This document shows positions 11,134-22,372 of a stretch of 64,000 nucleotides of DNA, in pieces. Made by a program: the position numbers and the translations under genes. The notes beneath the pieces are model-generated. The model worked only from the letters and a program-made list of their open reading frames with translations. It made no database searches and was not told the origin of the DNA. How positions within the stretch are numbered: position 1 is the stretch's first letter; every line of letters starts with the position of its first letter. Source of the DNA: Limnephilus marmoratus (Eukaryota > Arthropoda > Insecta > Trichoptera > Limnephilidae); NCBI GenBank assembly GCA_917880885.1, contig OU862922.1, positions 25,420,627 to 25,484,626 on the forward strand. The letters run 5' to 3'.

Positions 11134-11622
11134 CTACCAAATTGAATTTGATGGTTTAATCATTGAATGATTCAGTTATTGAATATTTAAGTTAATGGAT
11201 GATGTCGTTATTAAATAAATTATTTAGGGGTATGGAACATAGAGGTATTAGTTAGTACGTTATTAGTTTGATAGAAATAAGTAGTTTTTTGAGGGTTTTG
11301 TTAGAAGAGTTAATATTTGGTCAAAGAATTCCTTCACCAAGTACTTATGTAATTTTATTATTATAAAAGTTGTATTCTTACTTATTTTCAACATTGTCAA
11401 CTCATCCAACCATATAGGTACACAATAACTTAAACAAACGACGAAAAACAATAAATTGATAGATATATTAATGTAAGCTTATTGAATAAATAATAACATT
11501 ACTTTGTTTCAACCACTATATTTTTTATGTCATCGTCAAACGGCTCCGGAAAAACCATTCCTTAATTAAATTACCATTAATTTATTGACTTGCTCCGGTA
11601 TATTGAAATTAAAATGTAATAA
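11134..11622. other. No gene seen; left flank of LTR element
   Basis: AT-rich; no motif recognised. Its last four bases before the element, CTGT at 11623-11626, are the target duplication. Confidence 0.5.
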
Positions 11623-11626
11623 CTGT

Positions 11627-12297
11627 TGCTGGGGGCGCTGCTGCCGCGGCCTACCCCAAGCCCTATTCCTGTAAAACACACACAATAACAGCCGTCGGTT
11701 AGCTCAAACCGGCTCGAACATGATTCCTCCTAAAAAACAGGGCGAGTGCCAGTGGTTCGCTTGGTCAATTCTTCCTTCCCCTCCTCTCCTCAAAATCCCC
11801 GGGACTCCCTCTTCAATCAGTACACAGTATTTGCATTTAAAGGGTTTATTCAATAAACAGAACAGGGTGATACACATACGGCCAGTGTCGGCACAAAACA
11901 CAAGTTAAACTACCCTACTGACCTAACGAGGATTTCTCCCTCTCTCTATGCGTTTAAATGAAGTTACAAACGGTTCAAAGCACACGGTGGGGGGGAGGAA
12001 GCGAGTTGGTACTCACATAGCTAGATGCGTGGTCTGCCATCTTTTCTGGATTCCGTTCACAACACAATTGCAAACAATACATCGCGGAGTTAATATCGTG
12101 GAGCACAAACAGCGCAAATCGCGCGTAGCAAGTTGCTTGGCCGAGAGCTAGCGAAGGAATGGCGGCCGGCGGGCCGCCCGGCGCTTTGGTGCTTGACGCG
12201 GGGTGGTCGCGCGGTGCGGGGAGAGGAAACGGTAGGCACGTGTAGTGGGGACGATTCACTTAACCTTCCGCTCGGGAGCCGATTCTGTTACGTAACA
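11627..12297 (-). repeat. LTR, downstream (3') copy in element orientation
   Basis: 671 bp, the same length as the copy at 18441-19111. It contains a GC-rich part with GGCCGCCATT, an AAGATGGCAGACC motif and TATGTGAGTACC (a splice-donor-like GTGAGT), then AATAAA read on the minus strand near 11846, and TGTGTTTTACAGGAAT (splice-acceptor-like) near 11665. Short frames inside it are duplicated in the other LTR and are not convincing genes. Confidence 0.85.
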
Positions 12298-12313
12298 CTT
12301 CCCCCCTCGCCGC
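12298..12313 (-). other. Polypurine tract
   Basis: On the minus strand GCGGCGAGGGGGGAAG directly precedes the LTR start TGTTACG. This is the position and composition expected of the primer for plus-strand DNA synthesis. Confidence 0.7.
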
Positions 12314-13085
12314 AAAAAAAGCGACGTGGTAATGGAGCAGTAGGGCTAAGAAATCCTCTTACCCTTCTAGCACTTGTGCCAAAACAAAACAAAAAAAAAA
12401 AAAATTTAAGAGAAAAAAGGAGAGAGAGAGAAAAAGGTTGCTAGCTACAAAATAGTAGAAACAAAAACAAAAGAGAAAAAAGCATGGTGAACAAGGAATT
12501 ATACATGAATGAACAAGAAAGAGCAGTGACATACATAAATATAAACAAGGACCTGTTGGAGAAAGGTACAAGGGTTATGCAGTGATAGAAAAAAAATGAC
12601 TCTAATTGTATCATTGGTCTGTGAGCTATGTTTGCGTAGCGTGGTTTGCGTAGGATGTTTGGGGTGTTGGGACGTTGCACTGAAGTTACACGGTTACTTT
12701 GTCACAGTAACCTGGCCCGTTTGAGATTACACTCAAGGAACACTAGGGCCTTAAAGAAAACACGAAGAAGAGAACGCAGGATGAGGCTTCTTGGTGGTGG
12801 AGAGGGTTCTACCTGTCACAGAGGTCAAAAAGGTAGCTGCTTCCGGATCCTGTGGGTGGGCCAGTATGACGTCATTGAGGTACTGGAGAGTGGAATTGTA
12901 ATTGGTGGTTGGTCCTTTATAGAGGAGGTGGTTTGTGTGCATGACAGCCGTTGTTGTGATGGTGGTTGGTACACTGGTTTGTATACAGTGGGATTGTTGT
13001 GTGAACAATCGTTGGTATTGTTATTTGCGCAAAGGCACAGGAGCATTGGCATGGTGGCAACAGAGCAATTTGCAAGGTGCAGCTG

Positions 13086-13491
13086 GAACATTTGCAAGAT
13101 GCAGCAGGAACATTTGTACAATGGCAACAGGAACATTTGCGAGATGCCGCAGGAACATTTGTACAATGGCAACAGGAACATTTGCGAGATGCCGCAGGAA
13201 CATTTGTACAATGGCAACAGGAACATTTGCAAGGTGCCGCAGGAACATTTGTACAATGGCAACAGGAACATTTGCGAGATGCCGCAGGAACATTTGTACA
13301 ATGGCAACAGGAACATTTGCGATGCCGCAGGAACATTTGTACAATGGCAACAGGAACATTTGCAAGGTGCCGCAGGAACATTTGTACAATGGCAACAGGA
13401 ACATTTGCGATGCCGCAGGAACATTTGTACAATGGCAACAGGAACATTTGCAAGGTGCCGCAGGAACATTTGTACAATGGCAACAGGAACA
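13086..13491. repeat. 45-bp minisatellite, nine units
   Basis: Unit GAACATTTGCGAGATGCCGC followed by AGGAACATTTGTACAATGGC and AACAG, nine times. Each unit is itself two related halves (GAACATTTG...CAG twice). Some units carry GCGATG instead of GCGAGATG and are 43 bp, so the frame shifts between units. All frames lack stops, so long overlapping ORFs appear on both strands; I treat these as repeat artefacts. Lies inside the LTR element. Confidence 0.9.
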
Positions 13492-14818
13492 TGAACCAAC
13501 TTAGAGCTGACGTGCTCGGGTTTGTTTGAGTGATGGTTTTGTGATGATACAATTCGCAACTACACGCACGACTCACACTTGGTTATGTTAGGTGTGGTCG
13601 GGTGCTTTTGGTACGTAGGGTTTGAAGGCATGGGACCTCCGTGACGGTAGTGAAGGCAGCATGAAGAGAGGCGCAGGTGTAGATAGGGTGAAGAGCTGCT
13701 GGTCTTCTTATTAATCCGGCGAAAAGATTATTATTAGAGCAAAATTCTTGAAGTTTACCTGCCTGGTAGACCAATGATGAAAAGGTTTGGAGAGAAACAA
13801 GGTGTGCATGTTGAGAAAAATTGGATTTGTTTGACGCGTAGAGAGAGAGAGAGACGGAGAGAGAGTTAACTAAATGCAACTACAGACTTATACATATTAC
13901 AAAGGTACGTATTCAAGGAAGGTTCTGTTTAACCCATTTAGTTTTTTTGAAACTAAATACATTTCCAAGAACACGTAGGTAAGGGTTTGTACGTATGACA
14001 AAATGCCCCTTTTCGAAAGAAGTTGGTCTTCCATGACCTATGCTCACGTCTATACGGTAGCATTTTTTCTACTTTCGAAGAACAAAACATTGAGTACAAA
14101 TAAGTTATGAAAAGTGGGAAAGGAGTAGGAAGTTGAAAAGATCCGTGAATGAAGGTTGTCCCATTTGACAAACGAAACGCCAAGTGCGTAACGCATATAT
14201 CCCCATTCACGGATAATTTCGAGGAAAGGAAAGAGTGACAATTGGGAACATTTGAACGAAGAAAACTGCTGAGGACTCGGCTATTTCCGAAATTCGACCT
14301 CTGAGTGAAAGGTGAAACAAGGTCTACAGCAACTTTCCTGGCACATTACAATACAATTTGGTAGAGTGGGACAAAAGGGATATACTGACAAAAAGAGTCT
14401 AATCCACTACGTGTATTGGGCAGAAGATTAGAAGGTCGTTTTATTCTCCTACTTGTTTGCGAGAAATGACAGACCCTTGCTCAAATCTCACAAACCTGGG
14501 GGTTTTCTTGTTCGTCCCCCAGACAACGAGTTAGGTGTTTTTGTGTCCATCAACTTAACTCCTACGACACGATGCCCCATAATCATGAGTGAAGCGTATG
14601 ATTAGTCCTTTTGAGATAGTGGATAGTTCCTGGGTTCTTGTGACAGGAAGTCCACGGGCATGTTAATGAGTACTCTGCTGCAAAAGCAATAATTTTCTGA
14701 TAACAGAAAATAAAAGGCGTGTGATCTACGCTTGGTAGGTCACACAAACATGGGGTAGATATTATTTCGTTCGCACGATTCATGGTGAGTATTGTAACGT
14801 CTTCACGTCTCATGTACA

Positions 14819-15261
14819 GGAATGAACGATTTACAACAAATTTTGCCCAGTATTGAAAGACAGTAGCCCAATTACGTTCGAAAATGTGGGTCCCCATTCA
14901 ATACAGACGGCGGGTTGAATGAACGATTTACAACAAATTTGCCCAGTATTGAAAGACAGTAGCCCAATTACGTTCGAAAAAGTGGGTCCCCATTCAATAC
15001 AGACGGCGGATTAAGCGGTTCTCATGCCAAAAGACACACGACCAACTCAATAACATTTAGTTAAGAGTATAAAGTAATTATAACGAGCTTCTCGTATCAT
15101 GGCGGATGTTTTGAGGATCTCTCCTATGATGGTAGATATTGTCACGTTTTCACGTCTCACGTGACAGGAATGAACGATTTACAACAAATTTGCCCAGTAT
15201 TGAAAGACAGTAGCCCAATTACGTTCGAAAATGTGGGTCCCCATTCAATACAGACGGCGGT
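14819..15261. repeat. Three copies of a ~92-bp repeat
   Basis: GGAATGAACGATTTACAACA through CCCCATTCAATACAGACGGC occurs at about 14819-14912, 14917-15009 and 15167-15261. The first two are adjacent; the third is separated by ~160 bp, but its upstream flank (CACGTCTCACGTGACAGG) also resembles that of copy 1. Lies inside the LTR element; no coding function recognised. Confidence 0.85.
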
Positions 15262-16724
15262 TTTTGCAATGATGTAATTAATACGGCACTGCTGTAGCTT
15301 AATAATTTCATATTAGCATACGTTACAAGACTTGCCAAAAGGCGATAAACACAAATTTTATTGAAGATCTGGCCAAGATTTTAAACTTCAAACTAGAATA
15401 ATGGTGCAATAAAGGACAAAAGAAGCTGATGTCATGATAAAATATGTACCTCATAATGAAGTTGTATATGTACAAGGAACAAAGTTAATGAAGGGACAAA
15501 ACATATTGTCACTTTTATAACAACAAAAAAAAATTTTTCCGAATCCGACAAAATATGATTCTAGAAAAATAAGAGCAATTGGGTTGAGCGCCATTCTAAT
15601 TTTTTGGAAAAAGAAGAAAAAACCACAAATAGCAACAAGGTTGCTCTTGAATTGTCTCGAATCCAGCGAATGTGACCTGATAGGTGAGTACATTGGGTGT
15701 ATTCGAAACGATTCCCAATATACAACATTACTATGAATGTGTAGGATGGGGTGAAGAGGGAAAAGAAAGAAAGAAAAAAAACGGGAGGATTTCCTATTAT
15801 AACAGAAATCGTCGCGACATTCTTACAATATGGTGCTGTGACCATAGTAGCGAGCCCGCGGCAAAGGTCTGAAACCAATGGTTATTATACAGACTTGTGC
15901 TTATGATTTTATATTTACAACATTAGGGTAGGGACGTACTGGTACGACAAAACCCGACACAAAACAAAAAATTAAAAAAAGGGGTGATATGACAAGATGA
16001 GGCGATGAGGTGAGAAAAAAAACGCGCGGATGCTGCAAGAATTGTGAAAGGAAAACGACGTCTCGGAGCAAGAGTTTTCTGGAACCGTTGATGGTAGGAG
16101 GAAAAAGGAGTCCCTTTCCCGAAGTGATCAATTTCAGGAAGAGGATGCATACAAGCATGAAAACAGTGCCCCAAGAGGTGCTCTTGTGGTACAGCAGGCA
16201 AGGCGCGCAGGATGTAAAAGAACATATAAAATTATGCACAAAAAAAAAAATGTACAGGAGTTAGGCTACCGTTGACATTAATGTGCCTTCGGGTGTAAGG
16301 ATTTCCTTACGAATGCCCATGTGGGTGATTATTTACAATTAATATTTACACGTAACTCACGTCACTTATGACAAGAGTTTTGCCAATTTGATAACGCCTG
16401 AGTACTTGATGTGATGGAATTTACTGATTCCGTCACAGTAAGGCATTTTGGATTTATTCCTAGGAGAAATCTTTCTATTTCTCAGGGCCTGTAGTAGTTC
16501 CTCCTTTTTTGAAGTAAAAATGTGTGGGATTATACCCAGCGTGACTTGAGGAACTTCCATGGTGTATAAGGTCGTATCAGAGTGACCTTATGTTGGAAAA
16601 AGTGAGAACTAGACTCGCAATTGGAAAGAAATTGGGCAGAGATTGACCACTGGGGACGTATTTTTACAAAAAGTTTTTGAAAAAAAAAAAAAAAACGCGT
16701 TTTTTATAAGTGTTTGGTTTATTT

Positions 16725-17420
16725 GAAAATTTGGGCAGCGGTTCCCCTCAAAAAACGTGATTTTGAGAAAAAATCCAGATGTTTTGAAAATTGTTGAAAA
16801 TTTTTTCAAAGTCCAAAAACGAGAAAAATTTGCGCAGAGGTTCCCCTCAAAAAACGTGATTTTGAGAAAAATCCAGATGTTTTGAAAATTTGTTGAAAAT
16901 TTTCAAAGTCCATAGACGAGAAAAAAAATTGGGCAGCGGTTCCCCTCGAAAAACGTGATTTTGGGAAAAAATCCTGATGTTTTGAAAATTTGTTGAAAAT
17001 TTTCAGTCCATAGACGAGAAAAAAAATTGGGCAGCGGTTTCCCTTACAAAAACGTGATTTTGAGAAAAAATCCTGATGTTTTGAAAATTTGTTGAAAATT
17101 TTCTAAGTCCGGAACGAGAGAAAATTGGGCAGCGGTTTCCCTCAAAAAACGTGATTTTGAGAAAAAAATCCAGATGTTTTGGAAATTTGTTGAAAATTTT
17201 TCAAAGTCCATAGACGAGAAAAAATTTGCGCAGAGGTTCCCCTCAAAAAACGTGATTTTGAGAAAAAATCCTGATGTTTTGAAAATTTGTTGAAAATTTT
17301 CTAAGTCCGGAACGAGAGAAAATTTGAGCAGCGGTTTCCCTTACAAAAACGTGATTTTGAGAAAAAATCCCGAAGTTTTGAAAATTTGTTGAAAATTTTC
17401 TAAGTCCGGAAAAGAAAAAA
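16725..17420. repeat. ~98-bp tandem array, about seven units
   Basis: Each unit runs GGGCAGCGGTTCCCCTC, AAAAAACGTGATTTTGAGAA, AAATCCAGATGTTTTGAAAA, TTTGTTGAAAATTTTC, AAGTCCATAGACGAG. Units start near 16725, 16832, 16931, 17029, 17124, 17226 and 17325, with small differences. AT-rich; inside the LTR element. Confidence 0.85.
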
Positions 17421-18419
17421 TAAAAAAAACGGAAACGAGGTTCGCCTTAAATGAACATGTTTTTTGGAATATTTCGATTAGCCTTCCAAAGGGGGGGTTC
17501 TTTAGAAAGGAAAGGAAATATTTTTTCTTTTATACAAGTTTTCGTGGAAGTATGTTTGAAAATTCAACAATGTCTTGGGGAATTGTTCTTTATTTAACGT
17601 GGCTATACTGCAGCCTGATTTGAGCATACACCATTACTGGTATTTATCCGCCGACTTCCTCTTGTCATAACAAGTTATATGCAGATGTGCATACGTAATG
17701 TAATGCCTGACTCGAGGAATCGACGTCAACGCGAACCGAACGTCTTTCAAATTATGTCGTCTGTTTCTTACGAAAGAAAAAAAAGCTAAATGATGAAACA
17801 GGCGGCAAAATTAGAAAAATGCTCAATTGTCAAAAGGTAGAAAGAATTTAATCCACTTGTTTCCCTTAAGCTGCAAAATATGCCGTTATATATACAGGCC
17901 AGTATTTTGCGAAATAGACCCCTATTCGCAGTATATGTCGATATCAAATACAGACCAGCACACTGCGGAATAAGTTTATTAATGAAAACTGGTTAATTAA
18001 CTTTCGGGAAACGAAGCGGGTAATTGGTTTATCATATACAGGATTTTAATTGTTGAATAACTTGTATTTAAATATTTGTGTACATTTCCACTATTAATCT
18101 TGTATTTGAAACTAGCAAATTTAGTCGGTCGACACTTGTAAACACTATATTATTCACGACGGCAACTTTCTTGGTTGAGCACTTTACGTAGGAATACCGG
18201 TGATAATGTTTTGTCGAGTGACGACTCGAAAATGAAGGAATGTGCCCGCGATAGTTTAAATTTGCAATTCGAAGTTACACTCGCGTCGATGTTTTTTGAT
18301 GGTAATGCTAGACAAATTGGGAAAAAAACAAGACAAAACATTATAGATTATACAGTTTAAACAATGGCTGATTGAAGAACGAGGCGAGCGACTGTGAAGA
18401 GGGAGGAAAAAAAAAATTG
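17421..18419. other. LTR-element interior, no gene seen
   Basis: Between the 98-bp array and the PBS. The frame from 18175 (MSTLRRNTGDNVLSSDDSKM...) is 61 codons without a recognised domain. On the element's coding strand nothing like gag is evident. Confidence 0.4.
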
Positions 18420-18440
18420 CCCCTAAGTTGGGAACGCCAG
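18420..18440 (-). other. Primer-binding-site-like sequence
   Basis: On the minus strand the LTR end CCCCCAGCA is followed after one C by TGGCGTTCCCAACTTAGGGG. TGG complements a tRNA CCA end, and the rest resembles, with small insertions, the tRNA-Lys PBS TGGCGCCCAACGTGGGGC seen at 63475-63628. The primer tRNA is not certain. Confidence 0.6.
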
Positions 18441-19111
18441 TGCTGGGGGCGCTGCTGCCGCGGCCTACCCCAAGCCCTATTCCTGTAAAACACACACAAT
18501 AACAGCCGTCGGTTAGCTCAAACCGGCTCGAACATGATTCCTCCTAAAAAACAGGGCGAGTGCCAGTGGTTCGCTTGGTCAATTCTTCCTTCCCCTCCTC
18601 TCCTCAAAATCCCCGGGACTCCCTCTTCAATCAGTACACAGTATTTGCATTTAAAGGGTTTATTCAATAAACAGAACAGGGTGATACACATACGGCCAGT
18701 GTCGGCACAAAACACAAGTTAAACTACCCTACTGACCTAACGAGGATTTCTCCCTCTCTCTATGCGTTTAAATGAAGTTACAAACGGTTCAAAGCACACG
18801 GTGGGGGGGAGGAAGCGAGTTGGTACTCACATAGCTAGATGCGTGGTCTGCCATCTTTTCTGGATTCCGTTCACAACACAATTGCAAACAATACATCGCG
18901 GAGTTAATATCGTGGAGCACAAACAGCGCAAATCGCGCGTAGCAAGTTGCTTGGCCGAGAGCTAGCGAAGGAATGGCGGCCGGCGGGCCGCCCGGCGCTT
19001 TGGTGCTTGACGCGGGGTGGTCGCGCGGTGCGGGGAGAGGAAACGGTAGGCACGTGTAGTGGGGACGATTCACTTAACCTTCCGCTCGGGAGCCGATTCT
19101 GTTACGTAACA
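18441..19111 (-). repeat. LTR, upstream (5') copy in element orientation
   Basis: Same 671-bp sequence as 11627-12297. Followed at 19112 by the target duplication CTGT. Confidence 0.85.
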
Positions 19112-19294
19112 CTGTTCCTCATTTTATATCGGGAAAACTAGTCATAATTTCGACGTTAGGGTCAAAGAATAAACTGTAATATTTATTTTTCCAATTTCGC
19201 TTACCAAATTAGTATATGTAAATAATCCACTCTAACACTTAATATTTTATATTCACCCATTATTTTTTAACTTTAAGTCAGTACATTTTCGACA

Positions 19295-19691
19295 GCATCC
19301 GTGGTCTAGGGGTAAGGTTCTGGACTATCAATCCGGTGGTCGAGGGTTCAAATCCCGGCGTGAGCAAGTACATTTTATTTAAATATTTTTTTATTATTTC
19401 ATAATGCAATTATTAAAAATAACACAAGATATTATATTTGCGACACGTTCCACAGTGGAAGATACTTTCAGGATCACCCTGGTGTAAGAACACCATTCAG
19501 AACTGAAATGTTGCTTAAAATGTCTTTAGCCTTGTTTGGTGACGTGTACTTCTCCATCTTCCTCTACTCCATCTCCTTCCACTACCTTCAGCCTCACAAC
19601 CTCACAACATATATTATGAGATGCCATAGTCTCACTGGCTCCAGACGGTTGGGAGCGTTTGGGTTTCTTGCGCAGTTTTTACATTAGAAAA
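19295..19691 (+). mobile_element. tRNA-derived SINE, family S1, copy 1
   Basis: The head 19295-19366 is tRNA-like: A box TGGTCTAGGGGTAAGG, anticodon-like arm CTGGACTATCAATCCGG, B box GAGGGTTCAAATCCC. Acceptor-stem mismatches rule out a functional tRNA. The body has AACACAAGATATTATATTTG, CAGTGGAAGATACTTTCAGG, CACCCTGGTGTAAGAACACC and GATGCCATAGTCTCACTGGC, shared in order with 45417-46010 and, inverted, 51517-51940. It ends near an A-rich tail. Confidence 0.8.
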
Positions 19692-19694
19692 AAC

Positions 19695-20025
19695 GAGTGT
19701 GCTTTAGCTTTAGGCCACACAACTGAAGTAAAACTTTTGCTCCATCTATATGAAGAGAGAAAGAAAATGTACGCGCGCACTGCTCTCTCTTGCTCCTACA
19801 GTGTGATACAGACAATAGGCCTGCACTGTGTAACGTAACTGGCTATGAGAGAAAGAGATAAAGAAAATGTGTGCTCGCACCTCTCGCTCTTGCCCCTACA
19901 GTAATATACGAAGCGTACTCCCTCTCAACTACCGTTTGTTTCGATTTTCGTAACGCTCTCGTCACGCATTCGCCAGTTTACTCCCCGAGTCAAGCGTGAG
20001 TAAAGAAGTTTCAAGTGAGTAAAGA
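19695..20025. mobile_element. MITE family T, copy 1
   Basis: Left end CTGAAGTAAAACTT and right end AAAGAAGTTTCAAGTGAG are inverted-repeat remnants. The body carries TCGTAACGCTCTCGTCACGC, CCAGTTTACTCCCCGAGTCA and AAGCGTGAGTAAAG, shared with 32205-32395 and 43325-43505. Internally the block GAGAGAAAGA-AAAATGT...CTCTCTCTTGC...CTACAGT occurs twice. No ORF. Confidence 0.65.
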
Positions 20026-20924
20026 AAAAAATCTTTGCCCTGAGAAAGAAACGATTGTTCAAAAAACAAAACAAAATACATAAAAAAAAATAGTTGCTCA
20101 AACGAACTAATATTGTTCAATTTATTTATAATGGATAGTCACAATAAGAAGGCTTCATTCAAAGAAATAAATATATATTAGTAATTTTCGGTATTTATTT
20201 TTTTGAATTCGATAACAATCACCTCATTGATGCTTCGCATATAGACTTTGAAGCCACAATAGATCATATATATATATTCAAAGTTCAACAATCTCAGCTT
20301 TTACTAAGAATACCGCTTCAAAAACTATTAAAACCTGCAGAAATTCAGACAAAGTGCAGTTAAGCATATAGACAAAATTCCTGAAATGCTTGTAGAAAAC
20401 CCGCTCTTCCTAGTACAAAGGATTTTAAGTACAAATATTTGAAAATTTTAGATGGGCCAACAAACATGAAGACAGAATTCTTTCAAAAGTTTTTCGTTTT
20501 CAAATGCCACAGATGAAAAATCTAGAAATGCAGTTTTACTTTTTGCATAATTTTCTTTGTTAACATTTCATAAATTTGTATTCTTCAGAAACAAAATAAT
20601 TGAATGATTAATGAATAATTTAATGAATTTTAAATGAATCTTTTCACCCACACACGAGAAAAACATAATAATCCAGTAATATTTGTAAAAACGGGAAAAC
20701 AAAAATAATAATAGTTTATTCCAAAATTTACGCATAGGTAGTGCAATGCAATGCAACACATTTCATATTTTGTACTAACAAAAAAGAAATTAGACAAACA
20801 ATAAGAAAAAGAAATTAGATAAAGTAACAATACGTAGGTTTATAAAATAAAAACAGAAAGGAAAAAAAAATATGCGGAAAAGAAGCGAAACATGTAATAC
20901 TGAAAAATTTATGCAAACAGCCGT
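20026..20924. other. No gene seen
   Basis: AT-rich with several short frames lacking motifs. Confidence 0.4.
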
Positions 20925-21137
20925 TTACGGAGGATATTTGACCATCTCCCGTCTGCAGAGGGCCATCAAGGGAGACTCCATCCAGGCCATCGTGGCGTTG
21001 ATGATTGTATTTTTCGATAGGCCTAGTCTGTTCCATAAGCTTCCCGTGTGATGGCGGAGAAGACCATTGAAAGAGTGCACTTGTCTGTCCAGGGACATTT
21101 CCGTAGCGCTGCAATAACTCGGTAGGCGGAACCTCAC
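20925..21137 (-). CDS. Unassigned 70-codon open frame
   Basis: The minus-strand frame MRFRLPSYCSATEMSLDRQV... ending MVKYPP stands out because 20920-21130 has a more balanced, coding-like composition than its AT-rich surroundings. I do not recognise a family. It could be a remnant of a transposon ORF or an exon of an unknown gene. No splice sites, start context or neighbouring exon support it, so it is recorded only as coding potential. Confidence 0.2.
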   Translation of the reverse strand: MRFRLPSYCSATEMSLDRQVHSFNGLLRHHTGSLWNRLGLSKNTIINATMAWMESPLMALCRREMVKYPP

Positions 21138-21627
21138 ATTTTGTTTAATTAATTGCTTTGTGTCAATGTATCAATAATAATAACATTTCGAAATTTTATG
21201 GAGCCACGTACTAGTTTTATAACCCGCCTTGGCTATAGTATCAGCCAAATAGGCCCTGAACACCAGCCCGTCCGTATTCTCGCTATGAAAGACATAGCTC
21301 GCTCAAATACTTAAAACATCGCCATAGAAGTCTCTGAAAACCTATCCAAAAACAGTCCCCCTCAGCACAGGATCTCCTAGCAAGGAGAACTACAAATATA
21401 ATCAACAACTATTTTATATACATATATATATATATACCTACCCAACATGTAATATATAAAAATGTAAAAAAATAATGGGGGGTGACATTACATCCCGAGG
21501 ATCACCCGATCGTGGGAAAAAAATTACGAAGGACATTGTCACAAAAATATTAAACATGGTGTGTTATTTATATTTTTGTAGCCCCCGTGGAGTGCCCCGC
21601 AACGGGAGAATTTTGTTTCTGATAGCC
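21138..21627. other. No gene; short simple repeat
   Basis: Contains a TATATA run near 21416-21436. Nothing else recognised. Confidence 0.4.
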
Positions 21628-22372
21628 CATCCAGACTCACGGCGAGAAGCTCCGAGAACACCCGAGAAGCGTGAATGTGATGTGTTTCTCGCATTCTCTT
21701 TCTCTGGCTCGCCTGTTCTCCGATGGCTGTCGGTAAATTTGGCCGCTTCAAAGGATTTCTCGGGCGAGAAGCGAGAAGGCTACTACACTCACGTTTTGTC
21801 TCAGTGTTGTTTAGTGAGCGGTTGAGAGTAGACGTGCGTTATATTTTTGTTTTTGTTTCGAAAATTTTGTTTCCTTGTATTAAAAATCAACAAGAGTTGC
21901 AATTTAAAGAATATTTTCAATCTGAACCGGTGTTATGGGATGCAAAACATCGAATTACAAAGACAAAAGTTTGAGCCACGATGCGTGGAACAGACTTGAA
22001 GAAATAATGCAAGTACCTGAACTCAAAAAGAAAAAAGATTCCCTTAACGGAAATATAAAAAAATGGTGAATGATTCCTCCAAATCGGGTGCTGGTGAAAA
22101 TGAAATTTATAAACCTATATGGTTTGCATATGATGCCCTGGATTCGCTCTGGATTCCTTTCTGAATCAAGGGCTAACTACAACGTTCAACGATACAACGT
22201 TCACAAAATTATAATATGCCATGGCGCACAGAGCCAAACCTGCTGCATTTTGAATATCGTCTGTAATGTCGTCCATACCGGATGGGAAACAGATCACGAG
22301 TAAGAAAAATGAGAGTGTGGATAAGTGCTTGTTCTCGCGAGAATTTCTCGCCGAGACTTCTCGCCGTGAGTC
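21628..22372 (+). mobile_element. Inverted-repeat element carrying a MADF-domain remnant
   Basis: CCAGACTCACGGCGAGAAGC at the left and its complement (CTTCTCGCCGTGAGTCTGG) at the right are terminal-type inverted repeats, each next to further GAGAA/CTCGC words. No target duplication is obvious. Between them lies the broken MADF-like coding sequence. PIF/Harbinger elements encode a MADF/Myb-like protein beside their transposase, so a non-autonomous derivative of such an element is a reasonable inference. Confidence 0.55.
21860..22165 (+). pseudogene. MADF-domain protein remnant, frameshifted
   Basis: Pieces in successive frames match the order of a MADF DNA-binding domain: FQSEPVLWDAKHRITKTK, then SHDAWNRLEEIMQVPELKKK, then a TGG-TGA stop, then NDSSKSGAGENEIYKPIWF followed by AYDAL. 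The PVLWD-KH start and the YKPxWFxxDxL end are characteristic MADF signatures (myb/SANT-like trihelix fold in insect transcription factors and in some Harbinger transposon proteins). At least one frameshift and one stop break it. The open frame from 22070 is a shadow in another frame. Confidence 0.6.

Larger units (their letters stand above)
11627..19111 (-). mobile_element. Non-autonomous LTR retrotransposon (LARD-like), young
   Basis: Two direct repeats of 671 bp (11627-12297 and 18441-19111) flank a 6.1-kb interior. On the minus strand each LTR starts TGTTACGTAACAG and ends CCCCCAGCA, giving TG...CA ends. The target site CTGT is duplicated at 11623-11626 and 19112-19115. A PBS-like sequence abuts the upstream LTR and a purine tract abuts the downstream one, both oriented for a minus-strand element. 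I found no gag, protease, reverse transcriptase, RNase H or integrase motif; the interior is mostly non-coding and carries three tandem-repeat arrays (13086-13491, 14819-15261, 16725-17420). Mobilisation would need enzymes from another element. The LTRs look identical wherever I compared them, so the insertion is recent. Confidence 0.85.

Noticed and set aside
12646..13576. Long overlapping ORFs (up to 282 codons) on both strands
   Set aside because: They are created by the stop-free 45-bp minisatellite; several frames are equally open and unit length changes shift the frame.
13086..17420. Possible CRISPR-like arrays
   Set aside because: Contiguous minisatellites without spacers, in a eukaryotic retroelement.
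19295..19366. Functional tRNA gene
   Set aside because: Acceptor stem mismatches, unusual anticodon arm and a conserved SINE body shared with two other copies.
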